Assembly: GCF_004116385.1 (NCBI RefSeq)
Contig: NZ_PEIB01000028.1
Location: 1-64,000, forward strand
Source: Veronia nyctiphanis
Lineage (GTDB): Bacteria > Pseudomonadota > Gammaproteobacteria > Enterobacterales > Vibrionaceae
Reading direction: 5' to 3'
DNA: 64,000 bases
Shown: in pieces, positions 1-8,625 of the stretch
Numbering within the stretch: position 1 is the stretch's first letter
Layout: every line of letters begins with the position of its first letter
Translations under genes and position numbers: made by a program
The notes under the pieces: generated by a model
Database searches by the model: none
Seen by the model: only the letters and a program-made list of their open reading frames with translations
Told to the model about the DNA's origin: nothing

Positions 1-56
1 CCACTGACTTGATAGACACACTTGAGTTAGACATGATGACTAACAGAGAGGTGTTT

Positions 57-306
57 ATGAGCGGTAAGAGATTTCCAGAAGAATTCAAAATCGAAGCGGT
101 AAAACAGGTCACCGAAAAAGGCCACAGTGTTGCTGACGTTGCCAATCGTTTAGGGACAACAACACACAGCCTTTATGCTTGGATAAAACGCTATGGGCCT
201 GAGGCTTCTCATCAACAAGCCAAGTCAGATGAAAGCGACGAAATTCGGCGCCTCAAAAAAGAGCTAAAACGCGTCACAGAAGAGCGCGACATATTAAAAA
301 AAGCCT
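57..306 (+). pseudogene. IS3-family OrfA fragment, 3' end lost
   Basis: The reading frame starts at an ATG preceded by an AGAGAGG-like ribosome site and encodes an IS3-type OrfA: a helix-turn-helix (FPEEFKIEAVKQV, then VADVANRLG and LYAWIKRY) followed by a leucine-zipper-like segment ending ERDILKKA. At about position 306 the similarity stops abruptly and the rest of the open frame (to 449) is antisense to a different IS3 remnant. OrfA proteins bind the IS ends and work together with OrfB as transposase. This copy lacks OrfB and is certainly inactive. The junction shows that another mobile element recombined into it. Confidence 0.8.
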
Positions 307-490
307 CTTCAATGCATCCTGCATTGTATGCGCGGCCTTGCGCTTGTCATCGACGGTCAGTACTTTTGATTAAGAGCGACTTTGAGTGCTTCTGCATCCA
401 GCATCGACTCCGCCAACAACTTCTTCAGACGTGTATTTTCTTCTTCTAAAGCCTTTAATCGTCGGGCATCAGAGACAGAAGTGGCCCCCA
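301..490 (-). pseudogene. IS3-family (IS407-like) OrfA C-terminus and OrfB N-terminus remnant
   Basis: Read on the minus strand, 490 to 358 encodes SDARRLKALEEENTRLKKLL followed by ESMLDAEALKVALNQKY and a stop. This is the typical leucine-zipper end of an IS407/IS1400-type OrfA. Overlapping it in the -1 frame is the start of OrfB (TVDDKRKAAHTMQDALKR), the normal frameshift overlap of these elements. Both ends are missing: the fragment is cut by the neighbouring OrfA near 301 and by the next IS end near 482-490. It carries no complete gene. Confidence 0.65.
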
Positions 491-552
491 ATTTTCGGAC
501 ACGACTTTAGGTGATTGATCTGTTTTGATAGTCCCCAGAAAGACTGGAGCAG

Positions 553-837
553 ATGATGACAAGAAAACGTAGAAACCACTCACCCGAATTTAAAGCGAAA
601 GTGGCGCTCGCCGCCGCTAAAGGTGATAAGACGGTTGCCGAGTTAGCCCAACAATACAACCTGCACGCTAACCAAATCTCAACATGGAAGAAAGAGCTGC
701 TTGATAATGCGGCCATGATTTTTGCTTCTGAAAGTCAGTTAGGCAAGGATAGCTCCGAAGAGGTGGACAAACTCCACGCCAAGATCGGTCAGTTGACCAT
801 GGAAAATGATTTTTTGGCGAAAGTGCTCGGTCGTTAG
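553..837 (+). CDS. IS3-family transposase OrfA
   Basis: A complete 94-residue OrfA. The N-terminal half is a helix-turn-helix of the transposase_8 type (RNHSPEFKAKVALAAAKGD, then VAELAQQYNLHANQISTWKK). The C-terminal half is a heptad-rich coiled coil (VDKLHAKIGQLTMENDFLAKVL). It binds the element ends and forms the OrfAB fusion with the downstream frame through programmed -1 frameshifting. The stop overlaps the start of the OrfB frame, as expected. Two ATGs stand side by side (553 and 556). The partner OrfB is frame-broken, so the protein is probably useless for transposition of this copy. Confidence 0.9.
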   Translation: MMTRKRRNHSPEFKAKVALAAAKGDKTVAELAQQYNLHANQISTWKKELLDNAAMIFASESQLGKDSSEEVDKLHAKIGQLTMENDFLAKVLGR

Positions 838-1680
838 ACCGGGCCCAGCGGAAAAACTCGCTGGTTAAACAGACGCCATTGCCGATAAAACGCCAGTGTG
901 AGCTTCTCAATATTGCTCGCTCTACGGCTTACTATCATCCCATCGGACCCTCTGATGAGGAAATTGAATTGCGCCGTATGATTGATGAAATTCATCTGCA
1001 ATATCCGTTCATGGGCAGTCGGCGTATTCGAACTGAGCTGGCTAAAAAAGAGTGTCACGTTAATCGCAAGCGCATCGTTCGGATCATGCGAGAAATGGGC
1101 ATAGGGACGATTTATCCCAAACCCAAAACAACACTGGCGAACAAAGCACACAAGGTTTATCCCTACCTGCTGCGTGATATCGATGTCACTTATCCAAACC
1201 AAGCTTGGGCGATTGACATCACGTACATCCCCATGGCGAAGGGTTTCCTATATCTGGTGGCCATTATCGACTGGTATAGCCGCAAAGTACTGGCTTGGCG
1301 CTTGTCGAATACGATGGATACAAGCTTTTGCATTGAGGCTCTCGAAGACGCACTGCAACACTACGGGCCGCCCCGATATCTTCAATTCAGATCAAGGCAG
1401 CCAGTTTACTAGCGCTGAGTTTACTCAGAGATTAATTGACCATGATGTACGGATAAGCATGGATGGGAAAGGACGCTGGGTCGACAACGTGTTCATCGAG
1501 CGATTATGGCGTAGCTTAAAATATGAGGAGGTTTACTTAAAAGCCTATACCACGCCCCGAGAAGCTGAACTTGAAATCGGCCACTACATGGTGTTCTATA
1601 ACGAAGAGCGTAACCATCAGGGACTCAATGACCTTACTCCTGATGAAGCCTACTTCGGCAGGCAAAGATACGCAGCATGA
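837..1680 (+). pseudogene. IS3-family transposase OrfB (DDE integrase), frameshifted
   Basis: This is the catalytic rve-type integrase of the element, about 280 residues once one extra base is ignored. The first acidic residue is in WAIDITYIP, the second in NSDQGSQFTS and the glutamate in NVFIERLW. The spacing of 35 residues between the last two matches the DD(35)E signature. The frame breaks at about 1373, where the text runs GGGCCGCCCC: one surplus C moves translation from the frame ending at 1412 into the frame ending at 1680. Only a TTG (879) is available as an independent start, which fits synthesis as an OrfAB fusion. The C-terminus seems cut short at the junction with the following AraC remnant. 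Confidence 0.85.
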
Positions 1681-2053
1681 GCTGGATCAAACACTTAAGA
1701 AATTAGCTTGTGTGTCCAACCAATGGGGTCCACTTCTCTCAGACTATTTAGATGAGCACTATGCCAACCCTATTTCGGTACAAGCCATAGCGCAGCATTT
1801 CTTTGTAAGCCCGAGAACGCTTCAGAGACGTTTCTTAAAAGTAGTTAACTTGACTGTTATCCAGTATTTGCAAAAGCTGCGTCTTCATAATGCCTGTCAG
1901 CTTATAGAGTTAACCAGGAAAGGAATTGCAGAAATTTCTTATGAAGTGGGGTATCAAGATGTCAGTGCTTTCAGAAAGGTATTCTTGCGTGAATTTGGCC
2001 TGACTCCAACAGAGTTGAGAAAACGTTTCTGTGCCAATCCGCCAATGGAATGA
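1675..2053 (+). pseudogene. AraC/XylS-family regulator, C-terminal remnant
   Basis: The frame entering from the IS and ending at the TGA at 2051-2053 encodes about 125 residues of an AraC-type DNA-binding domain. The first helix-turn-helix is seen in PISVQAIAQHFFVSPRTLQR and the second in GIAEISYEVGYQDVSAFRKV, followed by the family's FGLTPTELRKRF ending. The N-terminal sensor half (possibly of the GlxA/DJ-1-like type, a guess) is absent, and the domain joins directly to the last codons of OrfB. It has no start of its own, so it is a remnant left by IS insertion and deletion. Confidence 0.8.
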
Positions 2054-2384
2054 CGATTATTTATATTTCTCGGGTTGTTTTCTAGTTCTTTGAGAAGTTA
2101 CAACTCCCACTCGTTAACAGCTATTACTAAAATTCGGTCTTTTAATCAGTAATGAAAGTGTCTGAGCTCTCTGTACGCTTCGGTCTGGCACGACAGCCAC
2201 TACACCGTCAGACGATGAGGAATAGAAACATTTTGGTCCAGTTGTGAGCAAGGCCAAAGTAGACAGCTTGAATAGATAATAAACGATAGGAATTCACGAA
2301 AAGTAACTAGTATATTCATCTAGCTGCTCGATAAAGTGGCTATACGTTGAAACTTTATAATTACCAAATTTTGTCGAGAGTAGA
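2054..2384. other. Gene-free stretch after the AraC remnant
   Basis: About 330 bases with stops in all frames and no convincing hairpin-plus-T-tract. The last 100 bases are AT-rich and presumably hold the promoter of the following prephenate dehydratase-like gene, but I cannot point to a clear -35/-10 pair. Confidence 0.4.
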
Positions 2385-2990
2385 ATGTCGAAAATGATTA
2401 TCGGTATACAAGGTGGAAAGGGAAGTTACAATGATGTTGCTATCCAAAAGTATCTAGAAGATAACAATATTCATGACCATAAAATTATATACCTCAATAA
2501 CACTGAGGATGTTTTAGAAAAATTAAGGCTAAAGCAGATCACACATGGACAATTTGCCACTAAAAATAGCATTGGGGGGCCAGTCGAGGAAACGGTTGAA
2601 GCATTAAAAAAACATACCAACTTGGGAGCTGGAATAATTATTCTTTCCGAGTATGAGATACCGATAGCTCATTGTCTCATGTGTCATCAATCAGCGAGCC
2701 TAGATACGATAACGGAAATCAGAAGTCATTCACAAACATTTTTGCAGTGCAAAGAAAATTTAGAAGCGTCTTTTTGTCATCTCAAGCAAGTCCCGGGTAA
2801 GGGCGCATATTTAGATCCCGCTCGGATTGCTCAAGGAATTTCCGAAGGAGAGTTTGGTGAAAATATCGCAACGCTAAGCAACCCCAAAATTGCAGATTTG
2901 TATGATGTAAAAATAATCAGCGGTGAGTTACAAGATAGAGAAGATAACATAACGACATTCCAACTCGTGTTACTGAATGATCAACCCTAA
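2385..2990 (+). CDS. Stand-alone prephenate dehydratase domain protein
   Basis: 201 residues covering only the catalytic prephenate dehydratase (PDT) domain, the enzyme that turns prephenate into phenylpyruvate on the route to phenylalanine. Visible family marks are the opening IGIQGGKGSYNDVAIQKYL, an N-S-x-G motif in ATKNSIGGPVEE, the substrate-loop region PGKGAYLDPARIAQ and the terminal NITTF, which corresponds to the TRF motif. The catalytic threonine is kept but the arginine is replaced. There is no chorismate mutase domain and no ACT regulatory domain, so it would lack phenylalanine feedback. The ribosome site is weak. It stands alone in an accessory region and may serve secondary metabolism. 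The family is clear; the substrate is less certain because the protein is divergent. Confidence 0.75.
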   Translation: MSKMIIGIQGGKGSYNDVAIQKYLEDNNIHDHKIIYLNNTEDVLEKLRLKQITHGQFATKNSIGGPVEETVEALKKHTNLGAGIIILSEYEIPIAHCLMCHQSASLDTITEIRSHSQTFLQCKENLEASFCHLKQVPGKGAYLDPARIAQGISEGEFGENIATLSNPKIADLYDVKIISGELQDREDNITTFQLVLLNDQP

Positions 2991-3109
2991 AAATAGGTGC
3001 AATAGGGCCTAGCAACCCACTACTGTTCTAAGGGCGTTAGTTGTAGAAGCCCAGTAATAGACACGTTTGCATTGTACATCCCCTTTAATCAAATTTATCA
3101 ATCAATTAA

Positions 3110-3523
3110 ATGACAATTCAATACTCAAATGACCTTTGTAAAGTGACACCTGAACAACTGAAAGATTTTTTTGTTGACTGGCCTAATCCCCCTACTGAAG
3201 CTAAACGGTTAGATGTACTCAAAGGCAGTTATGCTGTGTGGTTCGCCTTCCACGAAAATCGACTTATTGGCTTTATAAATGCAATCTCTGATGGTGTATT
3301 TTATGCTCACATTCCGCTACTCGAAGTTTTACCGGAGTATAAAGGAAAGGGAATCGGCTCAGAGCTTGTTCGATTGATGAAAGATTCACTTTCAGAAATG
3401 TATGCAGTAGATATTGTCTGCGATCCGCCTCTTAAAGTTTTTTATAAACAAAGGGGGTTTGTAGAGTGCTCTGCAATGGTAAGTCGATGCTACGAGAACC
3501 AATCTGCAGGAAGTAAGAGTTAA
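3110..3523 (+). CDS. GNAT-family N-acetyltransferase
   Basis: 137 residues with the GNAT fold. The acetyl-CoA pyrophosphate loop is seen in VLPEYKGKGIGSELVRLM (R/Q-x-x-G-x-G/A type) and is followed by the FYKQRGFVECSAM strand-helix typical of the C-terminus. The N-terminal part gives no substrate clue. No good Shine-Dalgarno sequence precedes the ATG. It lies between a prephenate dehydratase-like gene and a NUDIX pseudogene, all unrelated and on the same strand, which looks like accumulated accessory DNA. Confidence 0.85.
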   Translation: MTIQYSNDLCKVTPEQLKDFFVDWPNPPTEAKRLDVLKGSYAVWFAFHENRLIGFINAISDGVFYAHIPLLEVLPEYKGKGIGSELVRLMKDSLSEMYAVDIVCDPPLKVFYKQRGFVECSAMVSRCYENQSAGSKS

Positions 3524-3591
3524 CAAGAGCAAACACAGGAGAACACAACTTTCTCCGTCGTGCGGTAGTCAGGACTTACGAGGGAACACAG

Positions 3592-3983
3592 ATGAAAATA
3601 AATGAATGTATCTCTTTTATCTTACAAAAGGGGTCTGAGGTGTTACTGGAAAAACGCAGTGAGTAAAAGGAAACGGACCCCGGTTTGATTACGATACCTG
3701 GTGGCATATTGAATACGGAGAAACCCAAGTTCAGGCATTATTTCGTGAGTTAAGTGAAGAGCTCAATGTTATTCCGACTGAATAAAAATATTTATGTTCC
3801 CTTTACCACCCAACGAAAGAACTCCAGTTAATTCATTATTTCATTGTCAGCAGTTGGACTGGGAATATTAGTGCTCAGGAGGCTGATGAAGTTAAGTGGT
3901 ATTCATTGGATGAAAATCAAGTTGAAATTGCTACTGACAGTATTGCTTTGAAAGAAGTAGAGCGGGTGAGTCGTTATCTTTGA
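3592..3983 (+). pseudogene. NUDIX hydrolase pseudogene
   Basis: The conceptual product starts MKINECISFILQKGSEVLLE and contains a recognisable NUDIX box read across a frameshift: GHIEYGETQVQALFRELSEE, matching G(x5)E(x7)REUxEE. NUDIX enzymes hydrolyse nucleoside diphosphates linked to other groups. The gene has at least three lesions: an in-frame TAA after KRSE (about 3664), a one-base loss at GGTGGC-ATATTG (about 3708) and a second TAA just after the box (about 3782). The frame then runs on to a normal TGA at 3981-3983. Two nonsense codons plus a shift make true decay more likely here than sequencing error. Confidence 0.75.
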
Positions 3984-4156
3984 GAAAAGCTCTAACAAGA
4001 GACTCTGAATTGAATGCTTCAAGTCTGACTTATTGGGTCACAGCTGCAGTATTTAGAAGTAAAAAAATCATCTAACGAGTTATATTAAAACGGTGTTTTG
4101 ATATGTTTGTTGGGTATTAATATCCATCGCAAACTAAAACAAAGAAGGGTGCAAGA

Positions 4157-5160
4157 TTGAACAATAACAAAGTGCGTTGGGGCATTGCCGGGCTGGGTAA
4201 TATTGCGCATCGTTTCGTCAGCGACTTGATTGGGTATACCGACAATGCTGAACTTTATGCTGTTGCTGCTAGGAATAAACAACGTGCTGAGGAGTTCTCA
4301 GGCCAATATGGCTGTGCAATCAGCTATGGTTCTTACCAAGAGTTGGCAAACAACCCAAATGTTGATGCTGTTTACGTTGCGACGATTCATCCATTCCATA
4401 AACCGTTAGTTGAGTTATTTCTTCAGCAGGGTAAGCATGTGCTGGTGGAAAAACCTGCGTTTACTCATCTCGAAGACTGGGATGCGATGGCAGGCTTAGC
4501 TGAACAAAAAGGTCTGCTATTGGCTGAGGCGATGAAGACTGTTACCTTTCCGGCCTATCAATCGCTTAAGCGATTTATCGAACAGGAGAGCCTGACAATT
4601 AATGAGGTTGAGGCCTCATTCGGTAACTGGCATCAATTTGACCCTGACTGGCATTTGTTCGACCCGACTTTATCTGGTGGCGCAACGTTAGATACGGGTG
4701 TGTATGGCTTGTGGCTATATGCTGATCTTTGTCACTTGATGAAAAAGCCACTATCAAAGCCACATGTCGAGTTCTTTCGAGATAATCCCGAAAGTGAGGT
4801 CGACGAGAATGTGATGTTTACATTCGATGGTGAATTTAAGGGAAAGGTTGCTGCGTCTATTACCCGCAATCAAAAGCGCGAAGCATTATTCGTGGACCGG
4901 GTGTTGAGATCGTTATTCATGACAAATGGTGGAACCCGACGAATATTGATATTTGTGTTGAGGGTGTGAAGCGCAACATATCGATGCCCACTGCCGGTGG
5001 TGGGTTTGAATTCGAGATTGAACATGTGTCTTCGTTGATCCAGCAGGGCGTTTTTGAGTCTGATATATTGAGAAAAGAAACCAGCCGGGACGTCATTGGA
5101 CTCATGGAGCAAGCATTGGTTGATAATGGCTTTGGGCATCTGGTGAAAACAAAAAACTAG
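4157..5160 (+). pseudogene. Gfo/Idh/MocA-family oxidoreductase, frameshifted
   Basis: Starts at TTG after AAGGGT. The N-terminal Rossmann fold is seen in RWGIAGLGNIAHRF, followed by the family motif HVLVEKPAF (the EKP that positions substrate and cofactor). The C-terminal sheet domain includes SGGATLDTGVYGLW. These NAD(P)-dependent enzymes act on sugars, inositols or dihydrodiols. After NQKREA (about 4887) the first frame runs out, and the correct continuation, GPGVEIVIHDKWWNP up to HLVKTKN, is one base off. Restoring one base gives 334 residues, the usual family length. A single loss beside a TTATT run suggests a sequence error or a recent mutation. Confidence 0.8.
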
Positions 5161-5220
5161 AAGACCTTGGCTAAAGTATGTACTTACTTTAAACCTATAG
5201 CTCACACGCAATCATCAATC

Positions 5221-5245
5221 CGCCTCGTTGTTCAGGCGTCTTTTT
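5221..5245 (+). terminator. Rho-independent terminator
   Basis: CGCCT and AGGCG form a stem around an eight-base loop, followed by TCTTTTTG. It lies 60 bases after the oxidoreductase stop and would end that transcript. Confidence 0.7.
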
Positions 5246-5406
5246 GTATTTGAATCACGCTAACAAACAATGTTCACTGAAAGTGAACCTGCTGATGAAT
5301 CATGCTTTGGGATACACTGATTTTGGGAGGGGCTTGCGAAAGTGAAAAGTGACATGGAAAAAGATAAGTTCGATATTTCAGACCTAGTATCGTCAGGAAA
5401 TGGCAG

Positions 5407-5976
5407 ATGTTGATCATTGAAGCGTTACTCCTGCTTACCGTCTTTTTCTTCGTTGCTTCCATTGCGTGGAGCACAATAAGAGTCGGCATTTCGCCGATGC
5501 CGAGTTCTCAAAAAGCGATTAAGGAGATGCTTCAACTCACTGAGAGCACGGGGGATGGTCCTATCTACGACCTCGGTTCTGGCTGGGGAACCATAGTTGT
5601 GAGGCTGGCGAGAAAGTATCCGCAGCGTCAGATTGTCGGCTATGAAATTTCTTTGCTCCCCTATTTGGTCAGTCTTTTCCTGAAAAAACTTTTCCACATT
5701 GATAACCTGACGCTTTATCGGCAGGATTTTACGCATGCGAATCTGTCTGCCGCGTCGGTTGTGGTGTGTTATCTCTTCCCTGGGGGAATGGAAAAGTTAA
5801 CCGCGATTATTGATATTGCCCAAGATCGCGAAACGTCATCAGACAATGCGAAACTCAAGTGTCGACCCGATTTCATCATCAGCAATAGCTTTGCTTTTCC
5901 CTCACTACAACCAGAGCAGGAAATCTGTCTCGAAGACATGTATCGCCTGCCTGTTTATCGCTATCAATTGAAGTGA
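5407..5976 (+). CDS. Membrane-anchored class I SAM-dependent methyltransferase
   Basis: 189 residues. Residues 3-22 (IIEALLLLTVFFFVASIAW) form one N-terminal membrane helix. The rest is a Rossmann-like methyltransferase domain: motif I is YDLGSGWGTIVVRLARKYP, the acidic end of strand 2 is VGYEIS, and motif IV lies around VVVCYLFPGGMEKL. An AGGA ribosome site precedes the ATG by about eight bases. The substrate is unknown; the layout resembles small membrane-linked protein methyltransferases, such as those acting on lysines of membrane subunits, but this is only analogy. It stands alone, with a convergent gene downstream. Confidence 0.75.
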   Translation: MLIIEALLLLTVFFFVASIAWSTIRVGISPMPSSQKAIKEMLQLTESTGDGPIYDLGSGWGTIVVRLARKYPQRQIVGYEISLLPYLVSLFLKKLFHIDNLTLYRQDFTHANLSAASVVVCYLFPGGMEKLTAIIDIAQDRETSSDNAKLKCRPDFIISNSFAFPSLQPEQEICLEDMYRLPVYRYQLK

Positions 5977-6032
5977 GGTCGAAGAAGTGACGTCCACATT
6001 GAGCCATTGCTGACCTAATGTGGATTTTGAGC

Positions 6033-6890
6033 TTATTCTGAATCTTGAGGTGTTACTTCGCTAGGTTGCTCGGGTTCTTTGTACAAGAACTTAAAGCATA
6101 GTGAGAGAATACAAATCTCAAAAACGACCACAAATAGCCATACAACAAGCTCGATGAAATCGACGAAGAGGTTATTGGTTTCAGGAAAAAGACTAAAAAC
6201 AAAACTTGTCAGCATTGGGATGATACCGAGTAACAAAAGTAGCCTCACACCGTTGCCCTTAGAAATATCCCACGCCCAGACAATATTTGTCCCCTTCACG
6301 CCAAGTGCCATAGCAGGCAAAACCAAAGACCAGCGAGCGGCTAGGTACATTACGGGCAACCAGAGCACATTAGTTAAGATTCCAACAGTTATACTAATCG
6401 CATCGTGACTACTCATGCTGCCTATAGCAAATGAAATATCCGGAGATAAAAGTCCAACGGGAATCATGACAACCAGTGTGTAGGGGATTGAGATGATTGC
6501 TACGATAAGCCCCATGGCGATTGACCATCCGATATAGCCGAGTTCTTTCATCGAAAAATTAAATATTTTTAAGGGTGGTCTTTCATCAGCTGGATACACG
6601 AAAATTTGGTGGCAGCGAACAACCGCCATCACAGCAAATGCCAGACTCAATAGAACAGCAATTCCCACTGATGATGCCAATACTGCAGGGTCAAAGTCTG
6701 CTTGTTCGGTGTAACTTAACAGGTCTACATCAAACACATATGGCCCAATAATCGTCAAAGCAAACAGGAAGAAGAGGAAAGGAGAGCAAGCCTGTAACAA
6801 TACTTTAATGTTGTCTATAGGAAGCCTGAGAGCTTGTGCAATCGTCTCTTTAACGGGGAGTTCCCTGAACTCTGTTGAGTTATCTGACAT
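6033..6890 (-). CDS. Six-helix integral membrane protein of unknown function
   Basis: 285 residues. A short polar N-terminus is followed by about six hydrophobic segments, for example SPFLFFLFALTIIGPYVF, VGIAVLLSLAFAVMAVV, IGWSIAMGLIVAIISI, WLPVMYLAARWSLVLPAMAL, LLLLGIIPMLTSFVFSLF and LVVWLFVVVFEICILSL. The C-terminal tail is acidic and proline-containing. The helix following the ARWSLVLPAMAL segment resembles bacterial membrane proteins of the DUF975/YciC kind, but I do not recognise the family with confidence. It is convergent with the methyltransferase gene. Confidence 0.6.
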   Translation of the reverse strand: MSDNSTEFRELPVKETIAQALRLPIDNIKVLLQACSPFLFFLFALTIIGPYVFDVDLLSYTEQADFDPAVLASSVGIAVLLSLAFAVMAVVRCHQIFVYPADERPPLKIFNFSMKELGYIGWSIAMGLIVAIISIPYTLVVMIPVGLLSPDISFAIGSMSSHDAISITVGILTNVLWLPVMYLAARWSLVLPAMALGVKGTNIVWAWDISKGNGVRLLLLLGIIPMLTSFVFSLFPETNNLFVDFIELVVWLFVVVFEICILSLCFKFLYKEPEQPSEVTPQDSE

Positions 6891-7243
6891 AGTGATTTCC
6901 TTCTTTTTCTATGTGCGATTCTTTGTTTGAGTGACTGATTACTGTCAGCTTCAAAGGGGTGCGTGACTCCATCGTGAAAAACTTTCGGAGGTATACCAGA
7001 GCGTAATTCTATCGATAAGCTTCACAGTGCCTTTAACAAGGCTAAGAAGTGTGTCCCATGCTGTGTGTAACGCTGAATCAGCAAATATCTGGTCACAGAC
7101 GAGATAGAGAGAATAATTCTGTGATTGGGTTTGCGCTTTTTGGTGTCATTACACCGTTTTCAATCAGTTAGTATAAAAATGATTATGAATTGAACAACGA
7201 AACATGTTGTTTTTGTATAGGCTAGTGGTGTTTAAGGTCAGTG
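6891..7243. other. Intergenic region between divergent genes
   Basis: About 350 bases separating the minus-strand membrane protein from the RidA-like gene. It should hold both promoters. I see AT-rich stretches near 7170-7220 but no operator palindrome or coding frame. Confidence 0.4.
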
Positions 7244-7708
7244 ATGGAAGTACAGAGCAGATTGGATGCGCTTGGGTTAAAGCTCCCAGCAGCGACAAAC
7301 CCCAAAGGTAGTTACACGAATTGTGTACGAACGGGTAATTTACTTTATGTGTCCGGTAAGGGCCCAGATGGTGGGCGCTCTGATGCGCCACGAGGCAAGC
7401 TGGGGCAGGAATTTGATGTGCAGCAAGGATATGAATTTGCCCGCGCGACGGGGTTAGACATTCTGGCGGCTGTTGAAAAGGAATTAGGGACCTTGGAGAA
7501 GGTAACCCGCGTGGTTAAGCTTCAGGGCTTTGTAAACGCAACAGATGACTTTGAGCGTCACCCAGCGGTTTTGGATGGATGTTCCGATCTGATGGTTGAG
7601 GTGTTCGGTAGCAAAGGCGTGCATGCCCGTTCAGTATTCGGCGCAACGTCTGTCAGAGGTAATTTGCCAATTATCATTGATTCTATCTTCGAATGTGCCG
7701 AACTTTGA
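7244..7708 (+). CDS. RidA/YjgF-family protein (long form)
   Basis: About 154 residues. It belongs to the longer RidA-like subgroup that begins SRLDALGLKLP and contains PKGSYTNCVRTGNLLYVSG, instead of the short enamine/imine deaminase RidA. RidA proteins form trimers and hydrolyse reactive 2-aminoacrylate-type enamines. In this subgroup the catalytic arginine position is less certain, although HARSVFGATSVRGNLPI carries arginines at the usual C-terminal site. ATG 7244 is chosen over GTG 7241 because AAGG lies six bases upstream. It is followed after 30 bases by the half-MreB gene on the same strand, perhaps co-transcribed. Confidence 0.85.
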   Translation: MEVQSRLDALGLKLPAATNPKGSYTNCVRTGNLLYVSGKGPDGGRSDAPRGKLGQEFDVQQGYEFARATGLDILAAVEKELGTLEKVTRVVKLQGFVNATDDFERHPAVLDGCSDLMVEVFGSKGVHARSVFGATSVRGNLPIIIDSIFECAEL

Positions 7709-7738
7709 GGAAGTTAAATTGAGAGAAAAGGGAAGGGA

Positions 7739-8338
7739 ATGCAAGATTGGTTGAGGCGCCGTGTTAGTAAAGTCGTTTACGTGCAGCTTTGGGAAGAGCG
7801 ATTAAAAGTTATCCATTGTGGGAACGGAAAAACGTTTGATGAAAAGCCACTTCTTGCGCTCCGACATCAACCGAAAGGTGGACGGATCATTGCACAGATA
7901 GGCAACGAGGCTGCGGCGTTTTCAGGCGACGATATCGAGCTCCTTAATCCCTTTTCTCATCCCCGAACTCTTATCTCAGACATGTACAGTGCAGACCTGG
8001 TGATTCGTCATGGCTTCAGTAAATTACGGTCATTTCGCTATTTTGTTTCGCCTTATGTTGTTGTCGTGCATCCAATGGAAAAGCGGGAAGGCGGGGTAAC
8101 CAAAGTAGAAAAAGCAGCACTCGAAACCTTGTTCAAAGAGTCGGGAGCGAGAGAAGTGTTGGTGTATGAGGGCGAGGCGCTCGACCCTGAAAATATTGAC
8201 TATTCACATTTATATCAGGCATCGATTAAAGACCACCTTATGGACATCAAGCGCGGACGTAAAACGGCGGGGGTGCTTGCTGCCGTTCTTGGTGTTTATG
8301 CGCTGGCTCTGATTGCGTTCTTTTCAATCAATGGCTGA
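7739..8338 (+). CDS. MreB-like half-protein with C-terminal membrane anchor
   Basis: 199 residues. Residues 10 to about 155 line up with the first half of the bacterial actin MreB: DEKPLLALR matches the NEPSVVAIR region, LLNPFSHPRTLISDMYSADLV matches IRPMKDGVIADFFVTEKML, and VEKAALETLFKESGAREVLVYE matches [22 protein letters not shown]. The phosphate-1 loop (DLGTANT in MreB) reads QLWEERL, so nucleotide binding is doubtful. Domain II is missing; after a basic stretch (DIKRGRKTAG) comes one membrane helix, VLAAVLGVYALALIAFFSI. The likely topology is a cytoplasmic domain tethered by its C-terminus. A role in modulating the cytoskeleton or envelope growth is inference. The ribosome site GGGAAGGGA is strong. 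Confidence 0.7.
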   Translation: MQDWLRRRVSKVVYVQLWEERLKVIHCGNGKTFDEKPLLALRHQPKGGRIIAQIGNEAAAFSGDDIELLNPFSHPRTLISDMYSADLVIRHGFSKLRSFRYFVSPYVVVVHPMEKREGGVTKVEKAALETLFKESGAREVLVYEGEALDPENIDYSHLYQASIKDHLMDIKRGRKTAGVLAAVLGVYALALIAFFSING

Positions 8339-8625
8339 CAACCACTACACACGTTTTTGGTCGCCGTCCTCTTTGGCGATCACTTTTCAGTGATAGTTTC
8401 CGCGTTTACCCGCTAAATCATTAAAGATTGTTAACTGCTTTCCCATTTCAATGTCTGACTATGTACCTTGATTTGCAAAGATGAGAATCTTCTCCTGTCT
8501 ATCCATATCCCTCATCATCCAATGCTCTGCCTAAGTATTCCAATGCCGAGGTAGTGGTTGCTTTCCGTCTAAAAAACAGAGGGATTAACTGAAGGAGCTC
8601 TGCTATCCGTTTCCCTTTCGAACTT

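Larger units (their letters stand above)
482..1680 (+). mobile_element. IS3-group insertion sequence, right end truncated
   Basis: The left end is placed at the TGGCCCCCAATTTTCGGACA stretch, which has the look of an IS3-family terminal inverted repeat. OrfA and OrfB follow in the usual order. I see no inverted copy of this end after OrfB: the sequence runs straight from the last OrfB codons into an AraC-type coding frame. The right terminus therefore seems deleted, and the element should be immobile. The boundary is approximate. Confidence 0.65.

Noticed and set aside
3000-4090. Possible integron attC-like sites between small unrelated genes (GGGCGTTAG near 3028, TAACAAG near 3522 and 4001)
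   Set aside because: The core GTTRRRY and inverse core RYYYAAC elements do not pair properly, there is no regular cassette spacing, and no integrase was seen.
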